DNA from: Xenopus tropicalis
Lineage: Eukaryota > Chordata > Amphibia > Anura > Pipidae
Assembly: GCF_000004195.4 (NCBI RefSeq)
Contig: NC_030678.2
Location: 64,289,378 to 64,353,377, forward strand
Direction: 5' to 3'
DNA length: 64,000 nt
A program made the position numbers and the translations under genes. Positions 1 through 10,345 of the stretch are shown here, one piece after another; position 1 is the first letter of the stretch, and the number at the start of each line of letters is the position of its first letter. A model generated the notes under the pieces. The model was not told where the DNA came from, made no database searches, and saw only the letters and a program-made list of their open reading frames with translations.

Positions 1-780
1 CAGAAAAGAAAAAGTAAGTAGTAAAGTAGTACTTCTGTTCAGGGACATCACTAAACAAGTTGAATTTCACCAAAAACCAAGTCAAAAAAACCTCAGAAAC
101 ACTTCTAACAATATCAGCTGAACAAAACATACCTGCAATCTAATTTTAAAGGAAAATGGGATCGTATGGGATCATACGATTCACAGTGCACACAAACAAA
201 CCAAGGTACACATATATGTTAGGTCACATGAACCACTTAATGGAGTTCTGGTTACAGGAAAGATCTTCATTGGTACGTGTATGGTCACCTTTAATGTAAT
301 TTCAGAAACAGTCCAGAATTTTTTTTACTCCGTATATTCAGAAAGCTTATTTTCATGCATTAAAACTTAAATTATTGTAATAAAAATTAAATTTAATATA
401 AGCCCTAAATTAATAAACATAGTTCAAAAAAGTTCATAGTAGCAGAGTGTCGAACCATGTCAGAGAAGATGATACCTTTTACTGGAGTAGATGAAAAAAA
501 TGCAAGCTTAGGGGACTACTTAAGAGACCTGCTTCAGGCATGGTACGATGCTAGTAGTAGTAGTAGTACCAAAAGCCCACATTTTTTAATTTACTCACTT
601 AGGCAATAAAAGTTATCACCTACTCTATATTTTCCCAAAAGTATAAAAAAATGCCCTGAGATCACTTCAGCTACTGAAAATTCTAAATATTAACTGCATT
701 TTGGCAGGGTAAAAACACACACAAAAAAACACATTAACCTCCAAAACCATATATTTTTGTAAAGTACACATTTGGGTGAA
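1..780. other. anks1a intron 1, no feature recognised
   Basis: AT-rich non-coding sequence inside what must be intron 1 of anks1a, whose first exon is at 20960-21132 on the minus strand. It contains a short TAG trinucleotide run near 551-567. I see no exon, RNA gene or complete element here. Confidence 0.6.
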
Positions 781-1030
781 TTAAAGGAGAAGGAAAGGTA
801 AATTAACTAGGGGGCGGAGGCAAAATGTTCGCTACCTTATACCCCAAATTGATGCAACCAGTAGAGTGAGAAAGCCGGCTTTTGTGTTAAAGTTCAGCTT
901 TTTACTCTACTGTGCATGTGCAAGCAGCTAAGCAGGCGTGGTGTGGTTTTCTTCTAACATGAGCACCAACCAAGGGTATATACAAATACCATCACTGGGG
1001 GTTGCCTAACATTTTGATTCACACAAATGT
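781..1030 (+). mobile_element. T2-type MITE, left part
   Basis: Begins with TTAA followed by AGGAGAAGGAAAGG, the TTAAAGGRR terminus of T2-family MITEs. The interior (control-like segment with AGTTCAGCTTTTTACTCTAC, then CTAACATGAGCACCAACC) matches the copy at 15838-16200 and the right end at 55560-55690. It stops at the Tc1-like insertion at 1030. A similar internal segment reappears at about 13515-13600, but a matching right TIR is not seen there, so the copy is broken or rearranged. Confidence 0.65.
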
Positions 1031-1255
1031 ACACAGTCATGGCCCAAATTGTTGGCACCCCAGAATTTTTTTCCAGAAAATCTAGTATTTCTCACAGAAA
1101 AGTATTGCAGTAACACATGTTTTGCTATACACATGTTTATTCCCTTTGTGTGTATTGGAACAGAACAAAAAATGGAGGAAAAAAAAAAGCAAATTGGACA
1201 TTATGTCACAAAAAACTCCAAAAATGGGCTGGACAAAATTATTGGCACCCCTAAC

Positions 1256-1867
<612 letters not shown>

Positions 1868-1901
1868 TTAAAGAGCAAGGCAAGCTTATTAAAATCCTTT
1901 T

Positions 1902-2572
1902 GTGTGTACTTATACAGACCCCAGACAGAGAAGGACGCTAAATAAAAAACAGCCAAATATGTACCGTGTGTTGAAAAATCTAATTTCTTTCTCCACACTC
2001 GCACTGCTGGTACGCGCCGCCATCTTTAATTCCCCCTGCTTTTGGCTTCAGGACGAGCGTCAATGTGCGCATGCTCCACCATCGCATCCACCCATTGACC
2101 CTTTACGTCAGGAGACACGTGGGTTTTGTTTACAGGAAGACTGCAGACGATCGAATATCAGAGGAAGCGCGCTTGCCTCTGCAGTCTTGACAGAAGCAGA
2201 AGATTTAATCCTTTGTTTAAATAAATAGGTATTTATCTACAATTTATAATTGATTGTTTTTTTTGTTAAAGAAATAAAGCAATATTTAAAAGTTTCATTA
2301 ATGTCTTATGTTTTATTTTTTTCACCCCCACACTTAGGTTTATTTTGTTTTTTTATTTTAAGTTTTTTACAGGTTTATCATGTTTAAATTTTTTTTTTTT
2401 TTTTTTTAAACTATGGTATCAGCCACTATTTCTGAACTTTAAAATTACATAACCTTGTGCTTAATGTAGGTATGTAAAGGGGAACTAAACCGTAAATATA
2501 ATTATGAATAGAGAAGCCATTTTATATACTAAACTGCCCTGCACAAAATAAAGGTCTAAGTACAGGTATGGG
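1902..2572. other. Kolobok left subterminal region
   Basis: Lies between the left Kolobok terminus and the first nested MITE. The block at about 2000-2200 is richer in G+C and CpG than its surroundings and contains several GCGC sites. By position it could hold the promoter or a 5' non-coding exon of the plus-strand passenger gene that starts coding at 4589; that is inference only. Two AATAAA-like sites occur near 2220-2275. Confidence 0.35.
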
Positions 2573-2599
2573 ACCCGTTATCCATAATGCTCTTGATTT

Positions 2600-3117
2600 C
2601 CTGAATTCGCCTGCGCAGCATGTGCCATCCCACGGGCGACTTACATTTGTATGTATGTATGTATAACTTTATTTATAAAGTGCCACAAGGGGACGCAGCG
2701 CTGTACAGTCTTACAGAATACAAAATTACACACAGCCTCCCTATTAATAAATACAATAAATATATATATATATATAAGTGCCATGTGGTATGAGACATAG
2801 TAGGAAGGAGGTCACTGTTCTGTAGAGCAGGGGTCCCCAACCTTTTGAGCACCACGGCCCGGTAGGAGGCCAAACAATTTTTTCGAGGACCGGAGGCAGA
2901 AGGGAGGGGGCGGGGCGCGGCTCATAATACATGCGACGAGCTTGGGGAGGGGGGTGCGCTGCGGCCCACTGCCTTGCCGTCCACGGCCCGGAACTGGTCT
3001 GTGGGCCGGCGGTTGGGGACCCCCGCTGTAGAGCTTACATTTTCGCCGGTGGAATGGTATTTCGGGGAGATTAGTCGCCCGTGTCGCAGGTGACTAATCT
3101 CCCCGTGTGCCAGAGCC
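2600..3117. mobile_element. Hairpin MITE (GAGATTAGTCGCC family), interrupted
   Basis: The right part, GGGGAGATTAGTCGCCCG to GTGTGCCAGAGCCCTAA, matches the short intact hairpin at 62660-62742 and the copy at 20188-20390. The left part is recognisable around 2600-2645 (GCCATCCCACGGGCGACTTA). Between them lie a ~100-bp segment with TTTATTTATAAAGTGCCAC, also seen in diverged form near 16530, and a hAT MITE. Confidence 0.55.
2828..3025. mobile_element. hAT-type MITE, 198 bp
   Basis: Terminal inverted repeats CAGGGGTCCCCAACC and GGTTGGGGACCCCCG, with a perfect 8-bp target duplication CTGTAGAG at 2820-2827 and 3026-3033. The 8-bp duplication and CAGNGG-type ends are standard for hAT elements. The interior is GC-rich and has no coding capacity. 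Confidence 0.88.
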
Positions 3118-3161
3118 CTAAGTCTACTTAAAAAATATTTAATCAGTAATTAAATACAATA

Positions 3162-3640
3162 GGATACTGTTTTATTATTACAGAGAAAAGGGAATAATTT
3201 AACCATTAAATAAACCCAATAGGGCTGTTCTGCCCCAATAAGGGGTAATTATATCTTAGTTGGGATCAAGTACAGGTACTGTTTTATTATTACAGAGAAA
3301 AGGGAATAATTTAACCATGAAATAAACCCAATAGGGCTGTTCTGCCCCCAATAAGGGGTAATTATATCTTAGTTGGGATCAAGTACAGGTACTGTTTTAT
3401 TATTACAGAGAAAAGGGAATCATTTAACCATTAAATAAACCCAATAGGGCTGTTCTGCCCCCAATAAGGGGTAATTATATCTTAGTTGGGATCAAGTACA
3501 GGTACTGTTTTATTATTACAGAGAAAAGGGAATCATTTAACCATTAAATAAACCCAATAGGGCTGTTCTGCCCCCAATAAGGGGTAATTATATCTTAGTT
3601 GGGATCAAGTACAGGTACTGTTTTATTATTACCGAGAAAA
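3162..3640. repeat. Tandem repeat, 112-113-bp unit, about 4.2 copies
   Basis: The junction TACTGTTTTATTATTACAGAG recurs with its CAGAGAAA at 3181, 3293, 3406, 3519 and, mutated, 3632, giving spacings of 112, 113, 113 and 113. Copies are nearly identical. The unit is the internal segment of the CAGGTATGGG MITE, which is single-copy in the other members in this window. Confidence 0.92.
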
Positions 3641-3994
3641 AAAAATAATTCTTACAAAATCAGATTTTTTTACTAAAATGGAGTCCAGGGGAGATGGCCT
3701 CCCCGTAATTCTGAACTTTCTGTATAATGGGTTTCTGGATAAGGGGTCCGATAAGTGTATCACTATTAGTAGTAGTAGTCATAGATCTGAACCATGGACA
3801 CAGGAGCTTACTATTTTTGATACAGTTAGAAGAGTCAGTGACACTGCTCATATTTAGTGAGCTCTGGGCAACTTTTGACATGCCAAGCTTTGTGGTAGTA
3901 CTGTGACAAAAATACAACTTGTGTGCAACAAAATGTGAAACTCAGTGAAGAGGCTCAATGACAATGGTGTAGGTTTCACCAGGTCTACTAGTAG

Positions 3995-4095
3995 GTTCCT
4001 TCCTCTGCACCAGAGGAAGGACCCCAGAGGTCCGAAACATGTAGTTCTATGCACCTCTAAACTATTAAACAACACAGAACGCATTTGGCTCTCCA
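3995..4095 (+). repeat. Possible retroelement 3'-tail-like segment
   Basis: Contains CTCTGCACCAGAGGAAGGAC and GGTCCGAAACATG, a small hairpin followed by a GAAAC(A/G)TG motif and an AT-rich tail. Related motifs (GAAACGTTG followed by AATAAA) are at 30938 and 45729. It resembles 3' non-coding regions of some amphibian retroelements, but the family is not proven here. Confidence 0.3.
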
Positions 4096-4221
4096 GTGGA
4101 ATTATTTTTTTGTGGTAGTAGCAACTTATGAACAACTAAAAGAAGTTTGTCTGTTTGAGAATTACTGATTTGAGGGACCGACTATATAGTATATGAACCT
4201 TTGTTATATTGAGAGATGTAT

Positions 4222-4330
<109 letters not shown>

Positions 4331-4588
4331 TACATACACATATACATGTCACAATACAAGGATGGTTCACATAGGTTAATATCACGTTTTTAATATTGTG
4401 CACTTCTCCACACAGGGCATGCATAATATTATAATGTCATATTCTCTACTGCCAGAAAATTAAAAGGTTTTTTTGAGGGTAATTCCTTTCATCATGGTTA
4501 CAGAAAAATGGATGCATGCAATAAAAAAATTATGTAAATTTTCATATAAATAATCACAAACTTTATTATTTCTATTTTATGCAGCATT

Positions 4589-6014
4589 ATGTCTGATCCA
4601 GAAACTGTAGTAAGGAAAAGTCTACCAATGCCTTCTACTAGTAAAGCAGATGTGGTAAGAACAATAAGACTTTATGTTAGTGCTGTCCAAGTGGCCACAG
4701 TGTGTTCCCCCAACTCTTCAGGCAGACTGCAGGAGCAATGCTACCATTGTGGCAATATATGTATTCTGCAGTAACAACTGTTATTCTTTTAGTTCTCCAT
4801 ATAATTTACTTACGCAGACTTTCTTGGAATCCTTCTATCTCACTATATTCTGCCTGCCTTGCTGTGCTCTGCTCTGCTCTAACCTGACTGTGTATTCTAT
4901 ACTCTTTCTGCCTATTGCAAATAGGTTTTTCCCTGCGATTAGCATTTTTCTCGGGATTGTTCTGCTATTTAGAAAATCAATCTGCTTTCTATCTATTGTT
5001 TGTATATTTCAGACAGACAACGTGTTGATGAAGTTGCGAAACAGACCTGAGGTTATTAATGCTGGATGGTCCTTTCCATTTGTTCCAACTCAAAAAAGGA
5101 AGAGAGAGCACACACAGGAAACAAGCAGTGAATCCAGCAGCTCGCAAGATGAATCAGGTTCAGAAACAAGTACTGACGCAGATGAAAAAGAGCCTGACCC
5201 AAGTCGTATAGGAAATATATCATGGTGTGAATGCGGAACATGTGCCTCAATGCCAACAGAAATAGAAAGCCTATGCTGTTTTGAGGAGCCCAGGATACAC
5301 AATAACATTCCTGATACTGCCTTCTGCATTACAGACCATGATGATTTCAATGGGAAGTGCCTTGATCCTGTGAATGTAGCTCATTACTATCGCCTGATAA
5401 ATGTAAAAAAAAGAAAGAATCCAAAACATTCTGTGTATCAGAGGTACGTATATTTGTGTATAATAATTTTAATACAGGTATGGGATCCCTTATCCAAAAA
5501 TCAGTTATCAATAAACTTCCGAAAGGCCATTTCCTATTGACTCTCTTATAAGCAATTACTTATAATTTTCAACCTTTATTTGCTTTTCCTCAGCAATAAA
5601 AAAGGCAGCCCCTGTTTCTTGAATCTAAGTTTTATTTAATTAATTTTGCTAAACAAATCTATTGTATTTATTAAATATGGAAATTATATTTTGCCTTATC
5701 CGGATGATTACCTTATGAGGAAAACCCCAGGTCACAAATCTTCTGGATAACTGGTCACATACATGTAATTTTAAATCAAAGTTTAAATAATAACATGTAT
5801 TAACTACATGTCACTAATTCCTAGGGGGTTGCGCAAAGCTGCATATCGTAGTTTCACTGCTTGGATGTATGGCTATTTGGGAGGCAATAACAGAAAACCA
5901 ATACCCTCCTGCGTTGTGAACAAGATAAGGGAATCATTTCCTGATCCAAATGGAAGATATACTGGCTTCTTGTATCCTCATGACTATTTTGCAGAATGTA
6001 TGGCTCTAGATTAG
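4589..6014 (+). CDS. P2X7 ballast-domain-like protein, 3 exons, carried by Kolobok
   Basis: The exons are 4589-4654, 5013-5443 and 5825-6014. Donors are GTAAGA (4655) and GTACGT (5444); acceptors end in TTTCAG (5012) and CCTAG (5824). Phases fit exactly (0, then 2 completing an AG|G Arg codon), giving an unbroken 228-aa product. Residues 1-90 are low complexity: Ser-rich, then acidic, with a basic QKRKRE. From W93 the protein carries WCECGTC, ESLCC (Cys110/111), Cys127 and Cys138. After exon 3 come RKAAYRSFTAW and PSC followed by IRESFPDPNGRYTGF. The order and spacing match the C-terminal intracellular ballast domain of the P2X7 receptor, where such cysteines hold zinc. There is no receptor, channel or membrane segment. 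The gene points tail-to-tail at the transposase. Its role is unknown; nucleic-acid or zinc binding is speculation. An upstream exon is possible. Confidence 0.85.
5475..5765. mobile_element. Mariner-type MITE in intron 2 of the passenger gene
   Basis: Starts CAGGTATGGGATCCCTTATC after TA (5473-5474) and ends TGGATAACTGGTCACATACATG before TA. It is the same family as 37997-38324, 40470-40797 and 56043-56342. It occupies most of the second intron of the P2X7-like gene, leaving the splice sites untouched. Confidence 0.8.
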
Positions 6015-6462
6015 TCTTGTGACATTAGCCATAATAATTTGTTGATGTTGAAATGCACAGAATGGATAAAAAAGTTTTTTTAAATAATGGAGTTTACAAT
6101 CCTTTGTTTAATACAACAACATTGCAATCAATAGTTATCAACAGTTTACTTTAAACAATTATTTGTTTAACAATTAGAAGAAATGTGAAAGTTTCTTTAA
6201 GACTTTCAAACTGTTTTTTTTTCATTAACCAACTGTAAAAAAAATTTGTTCTTGCTGCTCTTCTGTTCCATAAAAACAAATCGAAAGTGAAATAATACAC
6301 ACATTAGCATTAACTCAAAAACTATAGTAAGGATAGGTCATTTCAGTTTCTATGTGAAAATAGTATTGAATTGTTATGCATCCTTCAATAAAAAATAAAA
6401 TTTGCGATGTACTTTGTCTGTAGCTTTTACATTTTTTAAAGGAAAATTTTTAAAAAAGCACT
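6015..6462. other. Convergent 3' region of the two Kolobok genes
   Basis: AT-rich spacer between the stop of the passenger gene (6014) and the stop of the transposase gene (6463, minus strand). A plus-strand AATAAA-type signal for the passenger lies near 6390 (CAATAAAAAATAAAAT). No other coding potential is seen. Confidence 0.5.
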
Positions 6463-8814
6463 TTATCGAGCAAATCTTGACACATGTTTACTGATCAGCT
6501 CATTTTTGTCCGGTCGCTCCAGTGTTGCAATATTTGCAGGGACAGATGAGGATTTGCTATCCCAGTTGTGAATCAGCTCCCCAGACAATATTTTCAAGCT
6601 ATCTCCAGCAATGTCGAGTAGGTGGTCATCCACTACTTCCTCATAGATGGCCCTTGTCACCCAATTTTTTTTATGCTTAGGGAATACAAATTTGTACCTC
6701 TTTGATCCAACAGGTAAGGTTGACTTTTTTGCGCATTTGACAGTTGCTTGTGGACGATTGACATTTCGGTTGTGCGAAAGAATAGCAAGCACAGTTCTGG
6801 CATGCATAGCATCAATCTTAAAAGCAATCCGCTTCAACCGATATTTCAGTACCTTACTGTGAAAGTTCTCTAAGTCACCGGTGTGGCAGAATTTCTCAAT
6901 ATGATGCATGTCCTTCAGAAGGTATTTACTATTTACAATACTTGCAAGTGTGGCATGTGCTGGATCCCCTGGTTTAATCCATGGTGCTTTTCTTACTTCT
7001 TTGCGTGATATTTTTGGGTGAATGCATTTTTTATAATGCTCAAGTTTTGGGAAAGTGTGAACATTCGAAATATGGAACATGAGTGATTTCCATTTGGATA
7101 GTAAGACTTCAACATTTTGGTCACACGTTTGAGAACACCACCATAAATGGTTTGTTATAGAAGAGATCCATTTTGAAATATCTCCGCAATTTTTTTTTTT
7201 GCTAGCAGCCATCAGTTTCTTGTTTAGTGACTTGCAAAGATGCCATACATCGAATTGGTGATCTATATTTTTATATTTAGTTGACATGACATTTCTGATT
7301 ACTGAGTGTCTGTCTGTGGCAACAATTTTCACATTAATATTGTCGGCAAGAAGACCATCCAGACAACTTTGAAATGACTCCTTTTCAAGGTTATATGAGT
7401 TTTTACCTGGACCAAGTTGTTCAATTGTATATGAGATGATTTTCTTTGAAAGCACATCCATTAATGAGTAAATACAATATTTTGCTGAGTGTCCAGGGCT
7501 ATCAAATTGCCCATCCCCAGCAATAACGACTTCATTGTTGCCAATTTCTTTCCTTATGTTGTTAGTTTCTTGCTGCCAGTGATAGTCAATCGAAGGAAAT
7601 AAATAGGCTCGCTGATAGTTATAAAAAGTTGTGTGCGAAATGGTCGATACTCCTAATATACTGTACATCTCATGTACTTTCCTGAATGATGATCCACTTA
7701 GTAAAACTGATGCTGCCATTAGAACATTGCCTGCAGAGGTACTTTTAATTACTGGCTGGCTTCTCCAAAAGAGAGCTTGGTGGCCATTCAGGCATGTCAA
7801 TTTGACACTGAGCTGACTTCCATCAATTTTTTTTTTTATTTCGACAACTGGGGCATCACAACAATTTTCTATCTGATACTGACATCGCACTAAATGAAAA
7901 AGAATATCTAGACAGTGTTCAAACACAATAAATTTTCTTTCGCGAACTGTATCCACTTGTCTGTGAATGCTGTCATCACAATCACTCTCTGATGAACAAT
8001 AAATTAAAGATTTGCTTTGTGAAGACTTGGAAAGGTTATAGGTGAGATCTTTAGGGTCGTCCATAAAAGACACACTTTCTTCATCTTCTTCAGCCTCGGA
8101 ATCTGGTTTATTAATTGGAGATAATTGAGTATTTCCAGTGAAAGCAATGGGTGTTGAATGACTAATTGGAACATTCTTGCTTTCTTGATTCTCCTTAACA
8201 GGTGTTGAAAAACAAGTTGAATAACGATGATCGTTCCTAATTTTCCATGCATCTGCATTTACATAGTGACTTCCTGTTTGCACTTCAATGTCCTTGGTTA
8301 TAGCAAAAGGAACGGTCTGCGTCTGAACATTATATATTAATGGCCAATTGTCAGTGTTAACTGAGGAATCACAAGTAAAAATTTTTTGATCAGTTTGCGT
8401 AGCGACTGTGACTGAACGTGAAATTATTCGTACGGTGCAAGAAGAGGTTGATGGCTCGTCCTCCACTCTTCTGCGTTTAGCTGACGGTATATCATGTAAT
8501 ATTGCAATCGAGGTGTCAGGTGTAACTATATTAAATATGGTAGGTACCGCATTTGGTTTCAGCTGAATTTTGACACCTTTTGCAATGTAAGAGTCCCTTG
8601 AGAAATGTCGTGAACACATACGGAATCTGTTATTAGATTTGCCTTTTAAAATTTCTTCAGCCTTGGCATCAATGTCATCACAAAATTGGCCCGTCTGAGC
8701 TAACCATTTTTTTATTTGCTCAATATTTTTGGGAAATGAATGCAAAATAATGGATGGGTTTTTTTCCCTTTGACCAGTCCAAGTAGAACATCCTTTCACT
8801 ATACAGCTAGGCAT
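6463..8814 (-). CDS. Kolobok transposase with THAP domain, 783 aa
   Basis: Single uninterrupted minus-strand frame. Residues 1-94 are a THAP zinc-binding DNA-recognition domain: MPSCIVKGC (Cys4, Cys9), Trp37, MCSRHF (Cys67, His70) and the closing AVPTIF. Residues 100-290 are a low-complexity, Ser/Thr-rich linker with a basic KRRR at 113-116. The C-terminal half is an RNase-H-like DDE core: GDGQFDSPG (Asp434), ATDRHSVIRNVM (Asp501), DVWHLCKSL (Trp524, His525) and GDLENFHS (Glu649), followed by the conserved HARTVLAILSHNRN. This motif set is that of Kolobok transposases. The protein would bind the element ends and cut and paste at TTAA. All catalytic and zinc residues are present with no stop or frameshift, so it may be active. 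The start was chosen because the THAP domain must begin within a few residues of Met. Confidence 0.93.
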   Translation of the reverse strand: MPSCIVKGCSTWTGQREKNPSIILHSFPKNIEQIKKWLAQTGQFCDDIDAKAEEILKGKSNNRFRMCSRHFSRDSYIAKGVKIQLKPNAVPTIFNIVTPDTSIAILHDIPSAKRRRVEDEPSTSSCTVRIISRSVTVATQTDQKIFTCDSSVNTDNWPLIYNVQTQTVPFAITKDIEVQTGSHYVNADAWKIRNDHRYSTCFSTPVKENQESKNVPISHSTPIAFTGNTQLSPINKPDSEAEEDEESVSFMDDPKDLTYNLSKSSQSKSLIYCSSESDCDDSIHRQVDTVRERKFIVFEHCLDILFHLVRCQYQIENCCDAPVVEIKKKIDGSQLSVKLTCLNGHQALFWRSQPVIKSTSAGNVLMAASVLLSGSSFRKVHEMYSILGVSTISHTTFYNYQRAYLFPSIDYHWQQETNNIRKEIGNNEVVIAGDGQFDSPGHSAKYCIYSLMDVLSKKIISYTIEQLGPGKNSYNLEKESFQSCLDGLLADNINVKIVATDRHSVIRNVMSTKYKNIDHQFDVWHLCKSLNKKLMAASKKKNCGDISKWISSITNHLWWCSQTCDQNVEVLLSKWKSLMFHISNVHTFPKLEHYKKCIHPKISRKEVRKAPWIKPGDPAHATLASIVNSKYLLKDMHHIEKFCHTGDLENFHSKVLKYRLKRIAFKIDAMHARTVLAILSHNRNVNRPQATVKCAKKSTLPVGSKRYKFVFPKHKKNWVTRAIYEEVVDDHLLDIAGDSLKILSGELIHNWDSKSSSVPANIATLERPDKNELISKHVSRFAR

Positions 8815-8876
8815 GATGATCTTACCTAGTAATAATGTTTAAAATTAATATGCTGTTTATGTATACATAATAATAC

Positions 8877-9179
8877 CAGAGATCCCCAACCAGTGGCTCA
8901 GGGGCAACATGTTGCTCACCAACACCTTGGATGTTGCTCTCAGTGCCCCCAAACCATATAATTATTTTTTATTTCCTGACTTGGTGGCAAGTTTTGGTTG
9001 AATAAAAACAGGATTTTATACCAAATAAAGTCTCCTGTAAGCTGATAATGTTCATGGAGGCTGCCTAATAGCCAATCTAATCCCCTATTGGACTAAACTG
9101 GTATGATGCTTGTGCTGTTCTCTGATTTTGTTTTTTATTTTGAATGTAGCTCACGACTACAAAAGGTTGGGGATCCCTG
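8877..9179. mobile_element. hAT-type MITE, ~303 bp
   Basis: Ends CAGAGATCCCCAACC and GGTTGGGGATCCCTG are inverted repeats. The 8-bp flanks AATAATAC (8869-8876) and AAATATAC (9180-9187) match at 6 of 8. The interior has no open frame. It sits just upstream of the transposase start, in the gene's 5' region. Confidence 0.8.
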
Positions 9180-9358
9180 AAATATACAATTGATAACTTG
9201 TAACTTCCTCAACCTACACATATTACCAACTCATGCTGACAAACTGACAATAGACGCAGACAGTGTATATACAACAGTGTTTTTATTTCACAGGGTTATT
9301 GTTCAAAGGTGTTAGTACAAGTTGATCCAGCAACTGGTCCAATTGTCATCTTTGATTC

Positions 9359-10345
9359 TGTCCCTGCACTACCATCTCTGTGTGCCATGCTGTCCCTGCA
9401 CTAACAATCTGTGTGCCATACTCTCCCTGCACTAGCATCTCTGTGTGCCATACTCTCCCTGCACTAACAATCTGTGTGCCATACTCTCCCTGCACTAACA
9501 ATCTGTGTGCCATACTCTCCCTGCACTAGCATCTCTGTGTGCCATACTCTCCCTGCACTAGCATCTCTGTGTGCCATACTCTCCCTGCACTAACAATCTG
9601 TGTGCCATACTCTCCCTGCACTAGCATCTCTGTGTGCCATACTCTCCCTGCACTAACAATCTGTGTGCCATACTCTCCCTGCACTAACAATCTGTGTGCC
9701 ATACTCTCCCTGCACTAGCATCTCTGTGTGCCATACTCTCCCTGCACTACCATCTCTGTGTGCCATACTCTCCCTGCACTAACAATCTGTGTGCCATACT
9801 CTCCCTGCACTAACAATCTGTGTGCCATACTCTCCCTGCACTAACAATCTGTGTGCCATACTCTCCCTGCACTAGCATCTCTGTGTGCCATACTCTCCCT
9901 GCACTAGCATCTCTGTGTGCCATACTCTCCCTGCACTAACAATCTGTGTGCCATACTCTCCCTGCACTAACAATCTGTGTGCCATACTCTCCCTGCAATA
10001 GCATCTCTGTGTGCCATACTCTCCCTGCACTAACAATCTGTGTGCCATACTCTCCCTGCACTAACAATCTGTGTGCCATACTCTCCCTGCACTAGCATCT
10101 CTGTGTGCCATACTCTCCCTGCACTACCATCTCTGTGTGCCATACTCTCCCTGCACTACCATCTCTGTGTGCCATACTCTCCCTGCACTAACAATCTGTG
10201 TGCCATACTCTCCCTGCACTAACAATCTGTGTGCCATACTCTCCCTGCACTAGCATCTCTGTGTGCCATACTCTCCCTGCACTAGCATCTCTGTGTGCCA
10301 TACTCTCCCTGCACTAGCCTGCTTGTTTGACAGACTCTCCCTGCA
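9359..10345. repeat. Minisatellite, 31/32-bp units, about 30 copies
   Basis: The core TGTGTGCCATACTCTCCCTG is followed alternately by CACTAACAATC (31-bp unit) or CACTAGCATCTC / CACTACCATCTC (32-bp unit). Units are almost identical, so the array is young or homogenised. It lies between the transposase and the right Kolobok terminus. A similar core, in the opposite orientation, forms the array at 41870-42120. Confidence 0.95.

Larger units (their letters stand above)
2573..3757. mobile_element. Mariner-type MITE (CAGGTATGGG family), interrupted and internally expanded
   Basis: Starts CAGGTATGGGACCCGTTATC after a TA and ends TGGGTTTCTGGATAAGGGGT...GTG before a TA. The same family occurs at 5475, 37997, 40470 and 56043. 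After about 25 bases it is interrupted by a hairpin MITE (about 2600-3117), which in turn holds a hAT MITE (2828-3025). It then resumes at AAGTCTACTTAAAAAAT (3118). Its internal segment is amplified into a 113-bp tandem array (3162-3640). It lies inside the Kolobok element. Confidence 0.75.

Noticed and set aside
1902..2228. 108-aa plus-strand frame at the left end of Kolobok as a third gene
   Set aside because: No domain and no conserved motif; I kept it only as a possible 5' non-coding region.
4674..5540. Single-exon 288-aa reading of the P2X7-like gene
   Set aside because: The first ~110 codons are intron 1 sequence (hydrophobic, no homology). The exon structure with GTAAGA donor and TTTCAG acceptor fits in phase and gives the domain start.
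9359..10345. Regular ~31-bp repeats that could be mistaken for a CRISPR array
   Set aside because: Units are contiguous, with no unique spacers, in a vertebrate transposon; it is a minisatellite.
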